Assembly: GCA_044237845.1 (NCBI GenBank) | Contig: JBIIEL010000020.1 | Coordinates: forward strand, 1 to 33,660 | Direction of reading: 5' to 3' | DNA length: 33,660 nt | DNA from: QFOX01 sp044237845 | GTDB taxonomy: Bacteria; Pseudomonadota; Alphaproteobacteria; Rickettsiales; UBA3002 | Shown: positions 22,421 to 30,669 of the stretch, piece by piece | How the letters are laid out: every line of letters begins with the position of its first letter | How positions within the stretch are numbered: the first letter of the stretch is position 1 | Notes under the pieces: model-generated | Databases searched by the model: none | Told to the model about the DNA's origin: nothing | Seen by the model: the letters and a program-made list of their open reading frames with translations, nothing else | Translations under genes and position numbers: made by a program

Positions 22421-23671
22421 CGCCTTAAACACCAAGCTTGCATTCGTGCCACCGAAGCCGAAGCTGTTACTCAGCGCGGCGGTGAATTTCTTCTCTTTTG
22501 CTTTGAGCGGCACAAGGTCCATGCCGAGCACGGATTCCGACGGGTTCTCAAGGTTCAGCGTCGGTGGCAGCACGCCGTGCTTCATGGCGAGGATGGAGAA
22601 AATCGCCTCCACCGAACCCGCGCCGCCGAGCAGATGCCCGATGGCCGATTTAGTGCTGCTCATGCTCACGTTGGTGCCCTCGAACAAGCGGCGCACCGCG
22701 CCCGCCTCGATCTCGTCGCCCTTCGGCGTACTCGTGCCGTGCGCGTTGATATACCCAATCGCCTCAGGCGCGAGGCCAGCATCCGCGAGCGCCATTTTCA
22801 TGCTGCGGAAGCCACCATCCCCGTCATCCGCCGGGCTGGTGATGTGATACGCATCGCCGGAAAGGCCATAGCCGCCGAACTCGGCATAGATTTTTGCACC
22901 GCGCGCTTTCGCATGCTCATATTCCTCAAGCACGACAATACCCGCACCCTCGCCCATCACGAAGCCGTCACGCCCCTGATCCCACGGGCGGGAGGCTTTG
23001 GTCGGCGTTTCGTTATACCCGGTCGACAGCGCACGCGCCGCAGCGAAACCCGCCATGCCGGTACGGCAGATCGTCGCCTCGGCGGAACCGGCCACCATCA
23101 CATCCGCGTCGCCACGGATGATCATTTTCGCGGCGTCACCAATCGCATGTGCGCCGGTGGAGCATGCCGTCACCACCGAGTGGTTGGGGCCTTTGAGGCC
23201 GTGCTTGATGCTCACTTGGCCGGACGCCAGGTTAATCAGGCAAGCGGGAATGAAAAACGGCGAAACGCGGCTCGCGCCGCGCTCTTTCATCATCAGCACC
23301 ACTTCCTCAATCGCCGGAAGCCCGCCAATGCCCGAACCAATCATCACCCCGGCACGCACGCGCTTTTCCTCGGTCGAGAGGTCGATGCCGGAATCCGCAA
23401 TCGCCTCATCCGCCGCGCCGATGGCGAAGTGGATGAACGTATCCATTTTCTTTTGTTCTTTAGGTTCGATATGCGCGTCGACGTTGAAATCGCCCGCGCC
23501 GGTGCCGAGCGGCACCTGCCCTGCAATTTTCGCCTTGATGTCGGACACATCCATCCGCGTGATGGCGGTGATACCGGAATCGCCCGCAATCAGGCGGCTC
23601 CATACATGGTCAATGCCGCAACCCAGCGGCGACACAATTCCCATCCCGGTAACAACAACACGACGGCTCAT
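22412..23671 (-). CDS. fabF: 3-oxoacyl-ACP synthase II FabF
   Basis: Elongating condensing enzyme of type II fatty-acid synthesis. 419 aa with the full Cys-His-His triad: Cys in VTACSTGAHAIG, His in NAHGTSTPKGD and His in KSAIGHLLGGAG. The C-terminal GFGGTNASLVF is intact. The start is 23671 (MSRRVVVTGMG) with GGGAGAAG 4-5 bases upstream; seven extra in-frame codons upstream are not needed. It follows acpP by 76 bp with a 12-bp-stem hairpin in the gap, probably an attenuator. Confidence 0.97.
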   Translation of the reverse strand: MSRRVVVTGMGIVSPLGCGIDHVWSRLIAGDSGITAITRMDVSDIKAKIAGQVPLGTGAGDFNVDAHIEPKEQKKMDTFIHFAIGAADEAIADSGIDLSTEEKRVRAGVMIGSGIGGLPAIEEVVLMMKERGASRVSPFFIPACLINLASGQVSIKHGLKGPNHSVVTACSTGAHAIGDAAKMIIRGDADVMVAGSAEATICRTGMAGFAAARALSTGYNETPTKASRPWDQGRDGFVMGEGAGIVVLEEYEHAKARGAKIYAEFGGYGLSGDAYHITSPADDGDGGFRSMKMALADAGLAPEAIGYINAHGTSTPKGDEIEAGAVRRLFEGTNVSMSSTKSAIGHLLGGAGSVEAIFSILAMKHGVLPPTLNLENPSESVLGMDLVPLKAKEKKFTAALSNSFGFGGTNASLVFKALA

Positions 23672-23690
23672 AACTTCTCCCTTACAGAAC

Positions 23691-23724
23691 AAACCACCGT
23701 TTACCGGAAGGCAAACGGTGGTTT
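23691..23724 (-). terminator. Hairpin between acpP and fabF (attenuator-like)
   Basis: AAACCACCGTTT (23691-23702) pairs perfectly with AAACGGTGGTTT (23713-23724) around a 10-base loop. On the - strand, GTTTGTTC follows, a weak T-tract. It lies after the acpP stop and ends 20 bases before the fabF start. Such a structure would let acpP mRNA accumulate above fabF, in line with the high demand for ACP. Confidence 0.6.
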
Positions 23725-23747
23725 TATATTAGGCGAACACACCGTGC

Positions 23748-23993
23748 TTACGCAGCAGCGGCCGCGTTTTTCTGGATGAAATCGATCGCGTTTTGCACGG
23801 TCTGGATTTTCTCCGCTGCTTCATCCGGGATTTCCACGCCGAATTCTTCTTCGAACGCCATCACGAGTTCAACAGTATCCAGCGAATCCGCACCGAGGTC
23901 GTCGATGAAGTTCGATGCTGGGGCGACTTTTGCTTCTTCAACGCCGAGATGTTCAACAACGATCTTCGTTACGCGTGCAGCAATATCAGACAT
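23748..23993 (-). CDS. acpP: Acyl carrier protein AcpP
   Basis: An 81-aa acidic four-helix carrier. Ser37 in DDLGADSLDTVELVMAFEEE receives 4'-phosphopantetheine and carries the growing acyl chain. The family length is normal, and the Ala-rich tail (QKNAAAAA) is typical of alphaproteobacteria. The ATG at 23993 is preceded by GAGGATACC. It is downstream of fabG but separated by 372 bases containing a repeat, and upstream of fabF. Confidence 0.98.
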   Translation of the reverse strand: MSDIAARVTKIVVEHLGVEEAKVAPASNFIDDLGADSLDTVELVMAFEEEFGVEIPDEAAEKIQTVQNAIDFIQKNAAAAA

Positions 23994-24170
23994 GGTATCC
24001 TCATAGGTTCGTTAAGTGTTACCGATGGTTTTTTGCGGCCTTCGTCGGCCACCATCTTGGGAACGTTTTGCGGGATTAGCACACCCCGCGCGCCTTTGGC
24101 TAGAAAAATATTACCGTATATAACAGGGGCGGTTTCGCCATTTTGTATTTTCAACATACGTGTAAGAAGT

Positions 24171-24360
24171 GCGGGCGGTCAAAATGGATGCAATGCGAGG
24201 AGCGCCCGCGCGCAGGGAATGAGCGTAGCAGCGCTACGTGATTGACCGAGCACGGAGTGAAACCGTCCCGAAAGGGCGGTTGACGCCGAAGGCGCCCGCA
24301 GGGTGAGCGGCGTTAAAACGCCGCGAGTCACCACGCAGTGCGCCATTTTCACCGCACGCC
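24171..24360. repeat. Palindromic repeat (family C) between acpP and fabG
   Basis: About 190 bases with imperfect terminal inverted repeats (GCGGTCAAAATGG near 24175; CCATTTTCACCGC near 24343). Interior hairpins are GCGTAGCAGCGCTACG, ACCGTCCCGAAAGGGCGGT and GCGGCGTTAAAACGCCGC. The left half aligns with the mutY insert at 3591-3706. It fills most of the 372-base gap 23994-24365. The rest (23994-24170) is the acpP leader, with a GC hairpin around GGCCTTCGTCGGCC (24040-24053) and no gene that I can support. Confidence 0.8.
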
Positions 24361-24365
24361 CTCGC

Positions 24366-25100
24366 CTACACCATCAACAAGCCGCCGTTGATATGCAGCG
24401 TCTGCCCGGTGATATAGCTCGCCGCATCGCTCGCGAGGAACACCACACCTGCCGCCACATCTTCCGGTGACCCAAAACGCTGGGCGGGGATATTATCCGT
24501 AATGCGTTTCTGTTGCTCTTCGTTCAGCTTATCCGTCATCGCCGTTTTAATGAAGCCCGGCGCCACGCAGTTGACGGTAATGCCACGGCTACTCACCTCC
24601 GCCGCGAGGGATTTGCTCATGCCGATCATCCCCGCTTTGCTCGCGCAGTAATTCGCCTGGCCGGGGTTGCCCATAACCGCGACCACCGAGGAGATATTGA
24701 TAATCCTCCCCGCACGCGCCTTCATGAACGGACGCAGCACCGCGCGGTTGAGACGAAACGTCGCGGTGAGGTTAATGTCGATCACCGCCTGCCAGTCTTC
24801 ATCTTTCATGCGCATGGCGAGGCCGTCCTTCGTCACGCCCGCGTTGCAGATCAAAATATCCAAACCGCCTAAGGCGGCTTCGGCCTGCCCCGGCAGGGCT
24901 TCCACCGCCGCCGCGTCGGTCAGGTTGCAGGTCAGCACCTTCGCCACGCCGCCGAGTTCCGCGTTCAGCGCCTCAAGCGCTTCCTGACGCGTGCCAGAGA
25001 TCGCCACGCTCGCCCCTGCGGCGACCAAGGCTTTCGCAATCGCCCCGCCAATGCCACCCGATGCGCCCGTAATCAGTGCCTTTTTCCCTGCCAGATTCAT
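24366..25100 (-). CDS. fabG: 3-oxoacyl-ACP reductase FabG
   Basis: NADPH-dependent reductase of fatty-acid synthesis; a 244-aa classical SDR. NADP-binding GASGGIGGAIA; NAG in ICNAGVTKDGL; catalytic Ser-Tyr-Lys in INISSVVAVMG and ANYCASKAGMIG; C-terminal YITGQTLHINGGLLMV. The start is 25100 (MNLAGKKALITG) with AGGAG 6 bases upstream; the open frame has seven earlier codons. fabD, often its upstream neighbour, is not here. Confidence 0.97.
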   Translation of the reverse strand: MNLAGKKALITGASGGIGGAIAKALVAAGASVAISGTRQEALEALNAELGGVAKVLTCNLTDAAAVEALPGQAEAALGGLDILICNAGVTKDGLAMRMKDEDWQAVIDINLTATFRLNRAVLRPFMKARAGRIINISSVVAVMGNPGQANYCASKAGMIGMSKSLAAEVSSRGITVNCVAPGFIKTAMTDKLNEEQQKRITDNIPAQRFGSPEDVAAGVVFLASDAASYITGQTLHINGGLLMV

Positions 25101-25132
25101 AATTTCTCCTGTCGTTGTCACATCACCCTGCT

Positions 25133-25236
25133 GTCACCCCGGCTTCATGCCGGGGTCTGCGCCTCAAAGAAAAACCCGCGGACTGCGTCCGACGAAGCTT
25201 CAGCGAAGGCGGATGCCGGGATAAACCCGGCATGAC
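25133..25236. repeat. Palindromic repeat (type B-like) upstream of fabG
   Basis: GTCACCCCGGCTTCATGCCGGGG at the left and GGATGCCGGGATAAACCCGG then CATGAC at the right form two hairpins with mutually inverted ends. The middle (GACGAAGCTTCAGCGAAGGC) holds a smaller palindrome. It occupies much of the gap between fabG and the small gene at 25387, so the fabG promoter must lie inside or be very short. Confidence 0.75.
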
Positions 25237-25310
25237 AAGAATGGCCTCCCATACCCCTTCCCACCTGAAAATCAAAGGATTTTTTACCATTTTCCCCACC
25301 CCACCCCGCG

Positions 25311-25326
25311 TTAACGATTGCTTAAC
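25311..25326. promoter_or_regulatory. CtrA box upstream of small gene at 25387
   Basis: TTAACGATTGCTTAAC is a perfect TTAA-N7-TTAAC match. It lies 60 bases before the likely start at 25387 and more than 200 bases from fabG, on the far side of a repeat. A TACAAT at 25337-25342 is a possible -10 box. Confidence 0.68.
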
Positions 25327-25386
25327 CTTCTGATGTTACAATGCAATGAGAAGAGCCTAACGTAAATTCCAACAAAGGATACCCCT

Positions 25387-25710
25387 CTGCCCACGATCCA
25401 CGCATGGCAAAGCTGCCTCGATTTGAACGGCTTGCCCCAAGACAAACGCACCCAGGTTGCTTCGGCGCTCAACTGGCTGGAGCAGCATTTCCCCGAATTC
25501 AACGACATGATCTACGAAATTCGTCAGGGGCAGAAGGCCGCACATGCACCCAAGCTACCCGTGCCGGAAACCTGGTGCGGCAGCCATCTCGAACAGGTGC
25601 GCGAGGCGGTGATCGCTGATCTTAAAGCGCGGTTTCATGTGCCCGATGCAGAAGCGAGCGATAGCAAAGAACCTGAGAATATTGAGGCTCCGTCATTGCG
25701 AGGCCTTTAG
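25387..25710 (+). CDS. Small orphan protein, likely non-ATG start
   Basis: A soluble protein of about 107 aa with no recognised family. Its core reads QDKRTQVASALNWLEQHFPE, then NDMIYEIRQGQ, then SHLEQVREAVIADLKARFHV: amphipathic helices, probably a small helical domain. No in-frame ATG precedes this core. A CTG at 25387 has AAAGGA 7-8 bases upstream and is the best start; TTG 25423 is the alternative. The ATG at 25404 is in another frame. The last residues (PSLRGL and the stop) are encoded by the left end of the type A repeat at 25691, so the original C-terminus was probably replaced or extended by repeat insertion. A CtrA box lies upstream. Confidence 0.6.
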   Translation: MPTIHAWQSCLDLNGLPQDKRTQVASALNWLEQHFPEFNDMIYEIRQGQKAAHAPKLPVPETWCGSHLEQVREAVIADLKARFHVPDAEASDSKEPENIEAPSLRGL

Positions 25711-25797
25711 GCCGCGGCAATCCAGCGCGCTGCGTCTGCAGCGAATATCCCTTTCTACAGAAATGCCTGGATTGCTTCGCTATCGCTCGCAATGACG
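25691..25797. repeat. Palindromic repeat, type A, after small gene
   Basis: Perfect ends CGTCATTGCGAG (25691-25702) and CTCGCAATGACG (25786-25797), with inner GGCAATCCAG and CTGGATTGCTTCG facing each other. This is an uninterrupted copy of the element found split at 2847-2998. It supplies the stop codon of the gene at 25387 and ends 7 bases before the recJ stop codon. Confidence 0.88.
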
Positions 25798-25803
25798 AAC
25801 GCG

Positions 25804-27552
25804 CTACACAAGCGCCGCATCATCGATCATAAACTGCGCGGATTCGTTGCCTTGCCACACATTGCGCTTCAGCTCGCCGAGCAGATGGAGCTCGCGTTCA
25901 CCCATCAGCCATTCGCCGAGCACGCTACCCACCGCACCAAACGCCACGGCGTTGAGCCGCGTGGTGCCGGAAGCATCCCCCACTACCAGCTTGAGATGCT
26001 TCTCCTTCATCACACTACGGTGCAGAATCGTCGCGCGCGACAGAATAAACCGTGGGGATGGGTTGCCGAGCCCATACGGCCCCGCACGCGCGATGTCGTC
26101 GAGTGTGTCGAGATTCGCCCCGCCGACGGAAAGCGTTCCATCAAACTTCAGCACCCGCGCCTCGTTATAAGCCGCCACCGCCGCTTCCATCCGCCGAATG
26201 AAAAAATCATGCAGCGCTGGAATTTGTTCCGCCGTCACCGAAAACCCCGCCGCCATCGCATGGCCACCGCCGCTCGCAATCAACCCCTCCGCAATCGCCG
26301 CGTGAATGGCCGCGCCCATATCCACGCCCGTCACCGAACGGCCCGAGGCTTTACCGCTTCCCGCATCGAGCGAAACCACCATGGCCGGGCGGCTGAATTT
26401 TTCTTTGAGACGTCCGGCGACAATGCCGATCACGCCCGGGTGCCAGCCCTCGCCCGCGACCAAAATCACCGGCATATTTTGCTGCAGTTCGGCTGCAGAA
26501 AATGCCGCAGCGCTAACGTCCGCCTCAATCGCCTGCCGCTCGCTATTGTGCAGATCGAGCTGCTGGGCAATCCCGCGCGCCGCATCCGCATCCTCCGCGG
26601 TGAGCAGTTCCACGCCGAGGCTCGACTTGCCAACCCGCCCACCCGCATTGATGCGCGGGCCGAGCAAAAACCCGAGATGATACACGTTCGGCAACTCGTT
26701 CAAGCGCGCCACATCCGCCAGCACCGAGAGGCCGAGATTGGTGCGCCCCGCCATCACCTTCAGCCCCTGCGCCACGAAGGCACGGTTGAGGCCGGTGAGC
26801 GGCATCACGTCGCACACCGTGCCCAGCGCAACAATATCGAGCAGCGAGAGTAGCGAGGGCTCCTTTTGCTGCGCAAAAAATCCGTTGTTGCGCAGTGTTT
26901 TATTCAGCGCCACCAGCAGCAAAAACGTCACCCCCACTGCCGCAATGTTGCGATGCGGCGAAGCCTCATCTGCACGGTTGGGGTTCACCACCGCCAGCGC
27001 ATCCGGCAGCGCCCCGCTGCTCAAATGATGGTCGAGGACGATAACATCCACCCCCTGCTCTTTCGCAAACGCAATCGGCGCGTGTGCCAAGGTGCCGCAA
27101 TCAACGGTGATAATAAGCGTCGCTCCCTGAGCGATAATTTTCTTAAATCCTTCGATCGTCGGGCCATAGCCTTCCATCATCCGGTCGGGGATGTAGGGAA
27201 TGAGCGCCACACCGAGCGCACTGAAATACTGCATCAGCAGCGCGGTCGAGGTTGCACCATCCACATCGTAATCACCAAACACCGTGATGCGTTCGCCACG
27301 TTCGAGCGCGGTGAGAATCCGCGCCACGGCTTTGTCCATATCGAGTAAATGAAACGGGTCGGGCAGCGCGTCGCGCAGGGTGGGGTTGAGAAATTGCTGC
27401 ACGTCATCGAGCGTCACGCCCCGCCCCACCAGCACACTGGCCAGCAACTCGCTCATCCCCTGCTGCTGCGCCATCGCCGTCACGGTGCGATGATCCTCAT
27501 GGCGCAGGCGCCACGGCAGGCCAGAAGCGGTGGTGGTGAAGGAGTGCTGCAT
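25804..27552 (-). CDS. recJ: Single-strand-specific 5'-3' exonuclease RecJ
   Basis: Acts in recombination, mismatch and base-excision repair. 582 aa, normal length. DHH-family metal motifs: DYDVDGA (about 94-100), VDCGT (about 150) and VLDHH (173-176). The downstream RINAGGRVG and NSERQAIE blocks, the DHHA1 motif ASGGGHAMAAGFSV and a C-terminal OB-like domain ending in AQFMIDDAALV are present. The start at 27552 has no strong ribosome site; Met33 is a weaker choice. It lies 58 bp after the EF-hand gene on the same strand. In many alphaproteobacteria recJ follows glpX directly. Confidence 0.95.
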   Translation of the reverse strand: MQHSFTTTASGLPWRLRHEDHRTVTAMAQQQGMSELLASVLVGRGVTLDDVQQFLNPTLRDALPDPFHLLDMDKAVARILTALERGERITVFGDYDVDGATSTALLMQYFSALGVALIPYIPDRMMEGYGPTIEGFKKIIAQGATLIITVDCGTLAHAPIAFAKEQGVDVIVLDHHLSSGALPDALAVVNPNRADEASPHRNIAAVGVTFLLLVALNKTLRNNGFFAQQKEPSLLSLLDIVALGTVCDVMPLTGLNRAFVAQGLKVMAGRTNLGLSVLADVARLNELPNVYHLGFLLGPRINAGGRVGKSSLGVELLTAEDADAARGIAQQLDLHNSERQAIEADVSAAAFSAAELQQNMPVILVAGEGWHPGVIGIVAGRLKEKFSRPAMVVSLDAGSGKASGRSVTGVDMGAAIHAAIAEGLIASGGGHAMAAGFSVTAEQIPALHDFFIRRMEAAVAAYNEARVLKFDGTLSVGGANLDTLDDIARAGPYGLGNPSPRFILSRATILHRSVMKEKHLKLVVGDASGTTRLNAVAFGAVGSVLGEWLMGERELHLLGELKRNVWQGNESAQFMIDDAALV

Positions 27553-27610
27553 AGGCGCGAGTGTAGCGCGTCGTGCGACACAGTCACGATGTATTTAGGG
27601 GAGCACGCTG

Positions 27611-28315
27611 TTAGCGCTGATTGATGTCCTTCGATGGCGCGCCCTGATTCGTGGTCATAAGCGGCACCAGATCTTGAACCTGAGGAGTTTTAATATCCCC
27701 CGTGCTGTACTGGCTAAGCACAGCGCGCGCTTCATCCGCCAGTTTTTGCTGCTGCGGGCTCAACTTCATCGCGGGCTTTGTTTTCGGTTCGTCATCATCA
27801 TCCGCTTGGGAGGGATCATTTTTCTTCATCGCCTCCATCACCGCGCGCGTGTTCTTGCCCACCTTGGGCTCATCATCCTCATCTTCATAAATCTCGGCCT
27901 TGGTTTTCTTGTGCGACGCATTACGTACCAGATCAGCCTGCGAGGGCTGGCTCGCCTCAATCGCGTCTTTAATTTCGATAACAATCCCTGCGATTCTGCT
28001 ATTCAGGATATCCCTGCTCTCCTCCGCAGCAACCCGCGCCTTCATTTTTTCCTGATTCACCGCCTCAGAACTACCAGCAGGATTTTTTACATCATCGAAA
28101 TTGAACGGTTTTGCGCCCTTAAGCGCCTCAGCGCCCATTGCCTTCACATCCGTATCAAGATTGCGACCTTGGATGTTTAACTCCGTGGCGTGCTTTGCCA
28201 TCCATTTTGCGAGTTCTTCTTTGCTGAGTTTATGGTCGCTATTGCTATCAATTTCTTCAATCACCTGGCGCAGCAGCACAGGGTCGTTTCTCAGTTTCTC
28301 AAGAATGTCCGGCAT
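27611..28315 (-). CDS. Orphan EF-hand protein
   Basis: A 234-aa soluble, acidic/charged protein. The loop DSNSDHKLSKEE (residues 23-34) is a canonical single EF-hand: D1, N3, D5, S9 and E12 ligands, flanked by helices. The rest is helical and highly charged, with acidic runs (DEDDEPK, DDDDEPK) and the C-terminal block KLSPQQQKLADEARAVLSQY. No signal peptide is seen, so calcium binding would be cytoplasmic unless another export route exists. The ATG at 28315 has GAGGAGGAG upstream, a very strong ribosome site. A CtrA box lies 49 bases upstream and overlaps the glpX stop. The gene separates glpX from recJ. The function is unknown; a calcium-responsive partner protein is one possibility. Confidence 0.72.
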   Translation of the reverse strand: MPDILEKLRNDPVLLRQVIEEIDSNSDHKLSKEELAKWMAKHATELNIQGRNLDTDVKAMGAEALKGAKPFNFDDVKNPAGSSEAVNQEKMKARVAAEESRDILNSRIAGIVIEIKDAIEASQPSQADLVRNASHKKTKAEIYEDEDDEPKVGKNTRAVMEAMKKNDPSQADDDDEPKTKPAMKLSPQQQKLADEARAVLSQYSTGDIKTPQVQDLVPLMTTNQGAPSKDINQR

Positions 28316-28364
28316 GCGTTGCTCCTCCTCACGTAGGCGATGATTCTATCCTATCACGCAACCA

Positions 28365-28379
28365 TTAACAAATGGTTAA
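28365..28379 (-). promoter_or_regulatory. CtrA box upstream of EF-hand gene
   Basis: On the - strand, TTAACCATTTGTTAA matches TTAA-N7-TTAA exactly. It overlaps the glpX stop codon (28376-28378) and lies 49 bases before the ATG at 28315. A GANTC site (28342-28346), the CcrM methylation target, lies between box and gene. Its N7 (CCATTTG) is nearly that of the site at 12997 (CCATTTA). Confidence 0.7.
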
Positions 28380-29383
28380 ATCTCCGTCTTCAGCCCAAAA
28401 TTATGCGTCGCTTCAATCCAGCGCACCGTTCCGGTGGCCGATCGCATCACGATGGAGTGGGTGGAAGCACCGCCCGGCCAGCGTTTCACGCCTTTCAGCA
28501 TGCTGCCATCCGTCACGCCCGTCGCGGCGAACATCACGTCGCCCCCGGCCATGTCCATCATCGTGTATTTGCGGGTGAGGTCGGTGATGCCCATGCGCCG
28601 CGCGCGTTCTTTCTGTTCGTCTTCGCCGTCGAACAGCAGGCGGCTTTGCATCTGCCCGCCGATGCAGCGCAGCGCCGCCGCCGCCAGCACACCCTCCGGC
28701 GCACCGCCGATGCCCAGATACATATCGATGCCCGTTGCCGCCGTCGCGGTCGCGATCACGCCTGCCACGTCGCCATCCGGAATCAGCTGCACGCGGCAGC
28801 CTGCCTCACGCAGATGGGCAATCTTCTGTTCGTGTCGGTCACGCTTCAGAATCACCACCGTCAGGTCGCTCACGTCTTTGCTTTTCGCCTTCGCGAGATT
28901 TTTCAGGTTCACCGCCACCGTCGCGTCGAGGTCGATCACTCCGTCCGGCAGCCCACCGCCGACGGCGATTTTGTCCATATACACATCCGGCGCGTGGAGG
29001 AACCCGCCATGCTCGGCCATCGCGATCACCGCGAGCGAGTTGGGGCCGCAGGTGGCGCAGAGGGTGGTGCCCTCCAGCGGGTCGAGCGCGATGTCAATCC
29101 GCGGGCCTTCGCCGGTGCCGACTTTCTCGCCAATGTAAAGCATCGGCGCTTTGTCGCGCTCGCCTTCACCGATCACCACCGTGCCCTCAATCGCAAGGCC
29201 GTTGAGTGCCTCACGCATCGCATTCACCGCGGCTTGGTCAGCGTCCTTCTCGCGCCCGCGCCCCGTCCAGTGGCTGCTGGCGAGCGCCGCCGCTTCCGTC
29301 ACCCGCACGGCTTCCAGCGCGAAATTGCGGTCCATGATCCAGTCTTTGTTGGCAGGCTCGTTACGATGTGGTGTGGCGGTCAT
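28376..29383 (-). CDS. glpX: Class II fructose-1,6-bisphosphatase GlpX
   Basis: Hydrolyses fructose-1,6-bisphosphate to fructose-6-phosphate in gluconeogenesis. 335 aa. Seen: RNFALEAVRVTEAAALASSH, DQAAVNAMREAL, the metal/substrate blocks VVIGEGERDKAPMLYIGE and DIALDPLEGTTLCA, IGGAPEGVLAAAALRCIGG and AGGDVMFAATGVTDG. The ATG at 29383 has AGGAG 7 bases upstream. It lies 19 bp after alaC on the same strand, so they are probably co-transcribed. Confidence 0.96.
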   Translation of the reverse strand: MTATPHRNEPANKDWIMDRNFALEAVRVTEAAALASSHWTGRGREKDADQAAVNAMREALNGLAIEGTVVIGEGERDKAPMLYIGEKVGTGEGPRIDIALDPLEGTTLCATCGPNSLAVIAMAEHGGFLHAPDVYMDKIAVGGGLPDGVIDLDATVAVNLKNLAKAKSKDVSDLTVVILKRDRHEQKIAHLREAGCRVQLIPDGDVAGVIATATAATGIDMYLGIGGAPEGVLAAAALRCIGGQMQSRLLFDGEDEQKERARRMGITDLTRKYTMMDMAGGDVMFAATGVTDGSMLKGVKRWPGGASTHSIVMRSATGTVRWIEATHNFGLKTEI

Positions 29384-29402
29384 GCGGTGCTCCTGTGAGG
29401 TA

Positions 29403-30602
29403 TTACGCGGCGTTCAAAAACTGGCCGGGGTCTTTCGCCATGAAGGCTTTGATGTTGCGCACGGCCTGACGCAGGCGGTGTTTGTTTTCAACGAGCGCGA
29501 TGCGCACATGCGTGTCGCCATATTCGCCGAAGCCGATGCCGGGTGCAACCGCCACCTCGGCCTGGTCGAGCAGCAGCTTGCTGAACGCGAACGAGCCAAG
29601 CGCGGCATATTTCTCCGGCAGCTTCGCCCAGATAAACATGCTGGCGCTGGGTGACGGAATCGCCCAACCTGCCTCGGCCAGCCCCTTCACCAGAATGTCA
29701 CGCCGCTCTTTATACATGGCGCGCATCTCGTCCACATAGTCCTGCGGGCCGTTGATCGCAGCGGTCGCCGCCACCTGGCTCGGCGTGAACATGCCGTAAT
29801 CGAGGTACGACTTAATTCGCGTCAGCGCGTAAACCAGCTTTTGGTTCCCCGCCGCGAAACCCACGCGCCAGCCCGCCATCGAATAGGTTTTGGAGAGGCT
29901 GGTAAACTCGATGGCAATATCCTTCGCGCCCTCCACTTGCAGGATAGACGGCGGCGGGTTGCCGTCGAAATAAATTTCGCAGTAGGCAAGGTCGGAAATA
30001 ATATACACGCCGTAGCTTTTACACAGCGCGACCAGCTTTTCGTAGAATGCCACATCCACCACTTCCGCCGTGGGGTTGCCGGGGTAGTTCACAATCACCG
30101 CCACCGGTTTGGGCGTCATGTTTTTAATCGCGCGTTCGAGCAGTTCGAGGAAATCCGCACCGTCTTCCATGCGCAAGTAACGGATCGATGCACCCGCGAT
30201 GACGGGGCCGAACGCATGAATGGGGTAACACGGATTTTGCGTCACGATTACATCACCCGGGCCGGTAATGGCTTGAATGAGATTATAGAGCCCCTCTTTG
30301 GAGCCGATCGTCGCGGTGATTTCCGTTTCCGGGTCGATCGTCACGCCGAAGCGGCGTTTGTAGTAACCTGCCTGCGCCTTGCGAAGGCCTTGAATACCGC
30401 GGCTGACGGAATATCCATGCGCAGTTTCATCCAGCGCCACTTCGCGTAGTTTTTCGATCACGTGCTTCGGCGGCGCCGAATCCGGGTTGCCCATGCCGAG
30501 ATCAATAATATCGCGGCCCGCAGCGCGGTGCGCGGCCTTCACCTTGTTCACCTCGGCGAACACGTAAGGGGGGAGTCGGCTGATGCGGTAAAATTCGTCC
30601 AT
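29403..30602 (-). CDS. alaC: PLP aminotransferase, AlaC-like
   Basis: A 399-aa class I/II fold-type I aminotransferase. N-terminal FYRISRLPPYVFAEVNKVKA and DIIDLGMGNPDSAPPKHVIE are characteristic of the AlaC/YfdZ group (alanine-pyruvate/glutamate transaminase). NPCYPIHAFG, NYPGNPTAEV, DLAYCEIYFDG and the PLP-lysine motif SLSKTYSMAGWRVGF are intact. Related sequences are often labelled LL-diaminopimelate aminotransferase, which cannot be excluded. In related genomes a homoserine dehydrogenase gene usually sits between this gene and glpX; it is absent here. Confidence 0.9.
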   Translation of the reverse strand: MDEFYRISRLPPYVFAEVNKVKAAHRAAGRDIIDLGMGNPDSAPPKHVIEKLREVALDETAHGYSVSRGIQGLRKAQAGYYKRRFGVTIDPETEITATIGSKEGLYNLIQAITGPGDVIVTQNPCYPIHAFGPVIAGASIRYLRMEDGADFLELLERAIKNMTPKPVAVIVNYPGNPTAEVVDVAFYEKLVALCKSYGVYIISDLAYCEIYFDGNPPPSILQVEGAKDIAIEFTSLSKTYSMAGWRVGFAAGNQKLVYALTRIKSYLDYGMFTPSQVAATAAINGPQDYVDEMRAMYKERRDILVKGLAEAGWAIPSPSASMFIWAKLPEKYAALGSFAFSKLLLDQAEVAVAPGIGFGEYGDTHVRIALVENKHRLRQAVRNIKAFMAKDPGQFLNAA

Positions 30603-30669
30603 GGGATGCTCGTAACAATGTGGTGCGCCTTAGCTTAGAGGCTCAGCCGCACAAGTCAATCACGCGAAG

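Noticed and set aside
22577..23779. 400-codon + strand open frame opposite fabF
   Set aside because: Shadow of fabF with Arg/His-rich composition; no ribosome site and no family features.
23969..24157. 62-codon - strand open frame in the acpP leader
   Set aside because: It runs through the acpP ribosome site and start codon, has no good ribosome site and no recognisable sequence; treated as leader.
25404..25619. ATG-started 71-codon frame overlapping the small gene
   Set aside because: No ribosome site and an Arg/Pro/Gly-rich shadow-like product; the overlapping frame from 25387 has a ribosome site and a plausible helical protein.
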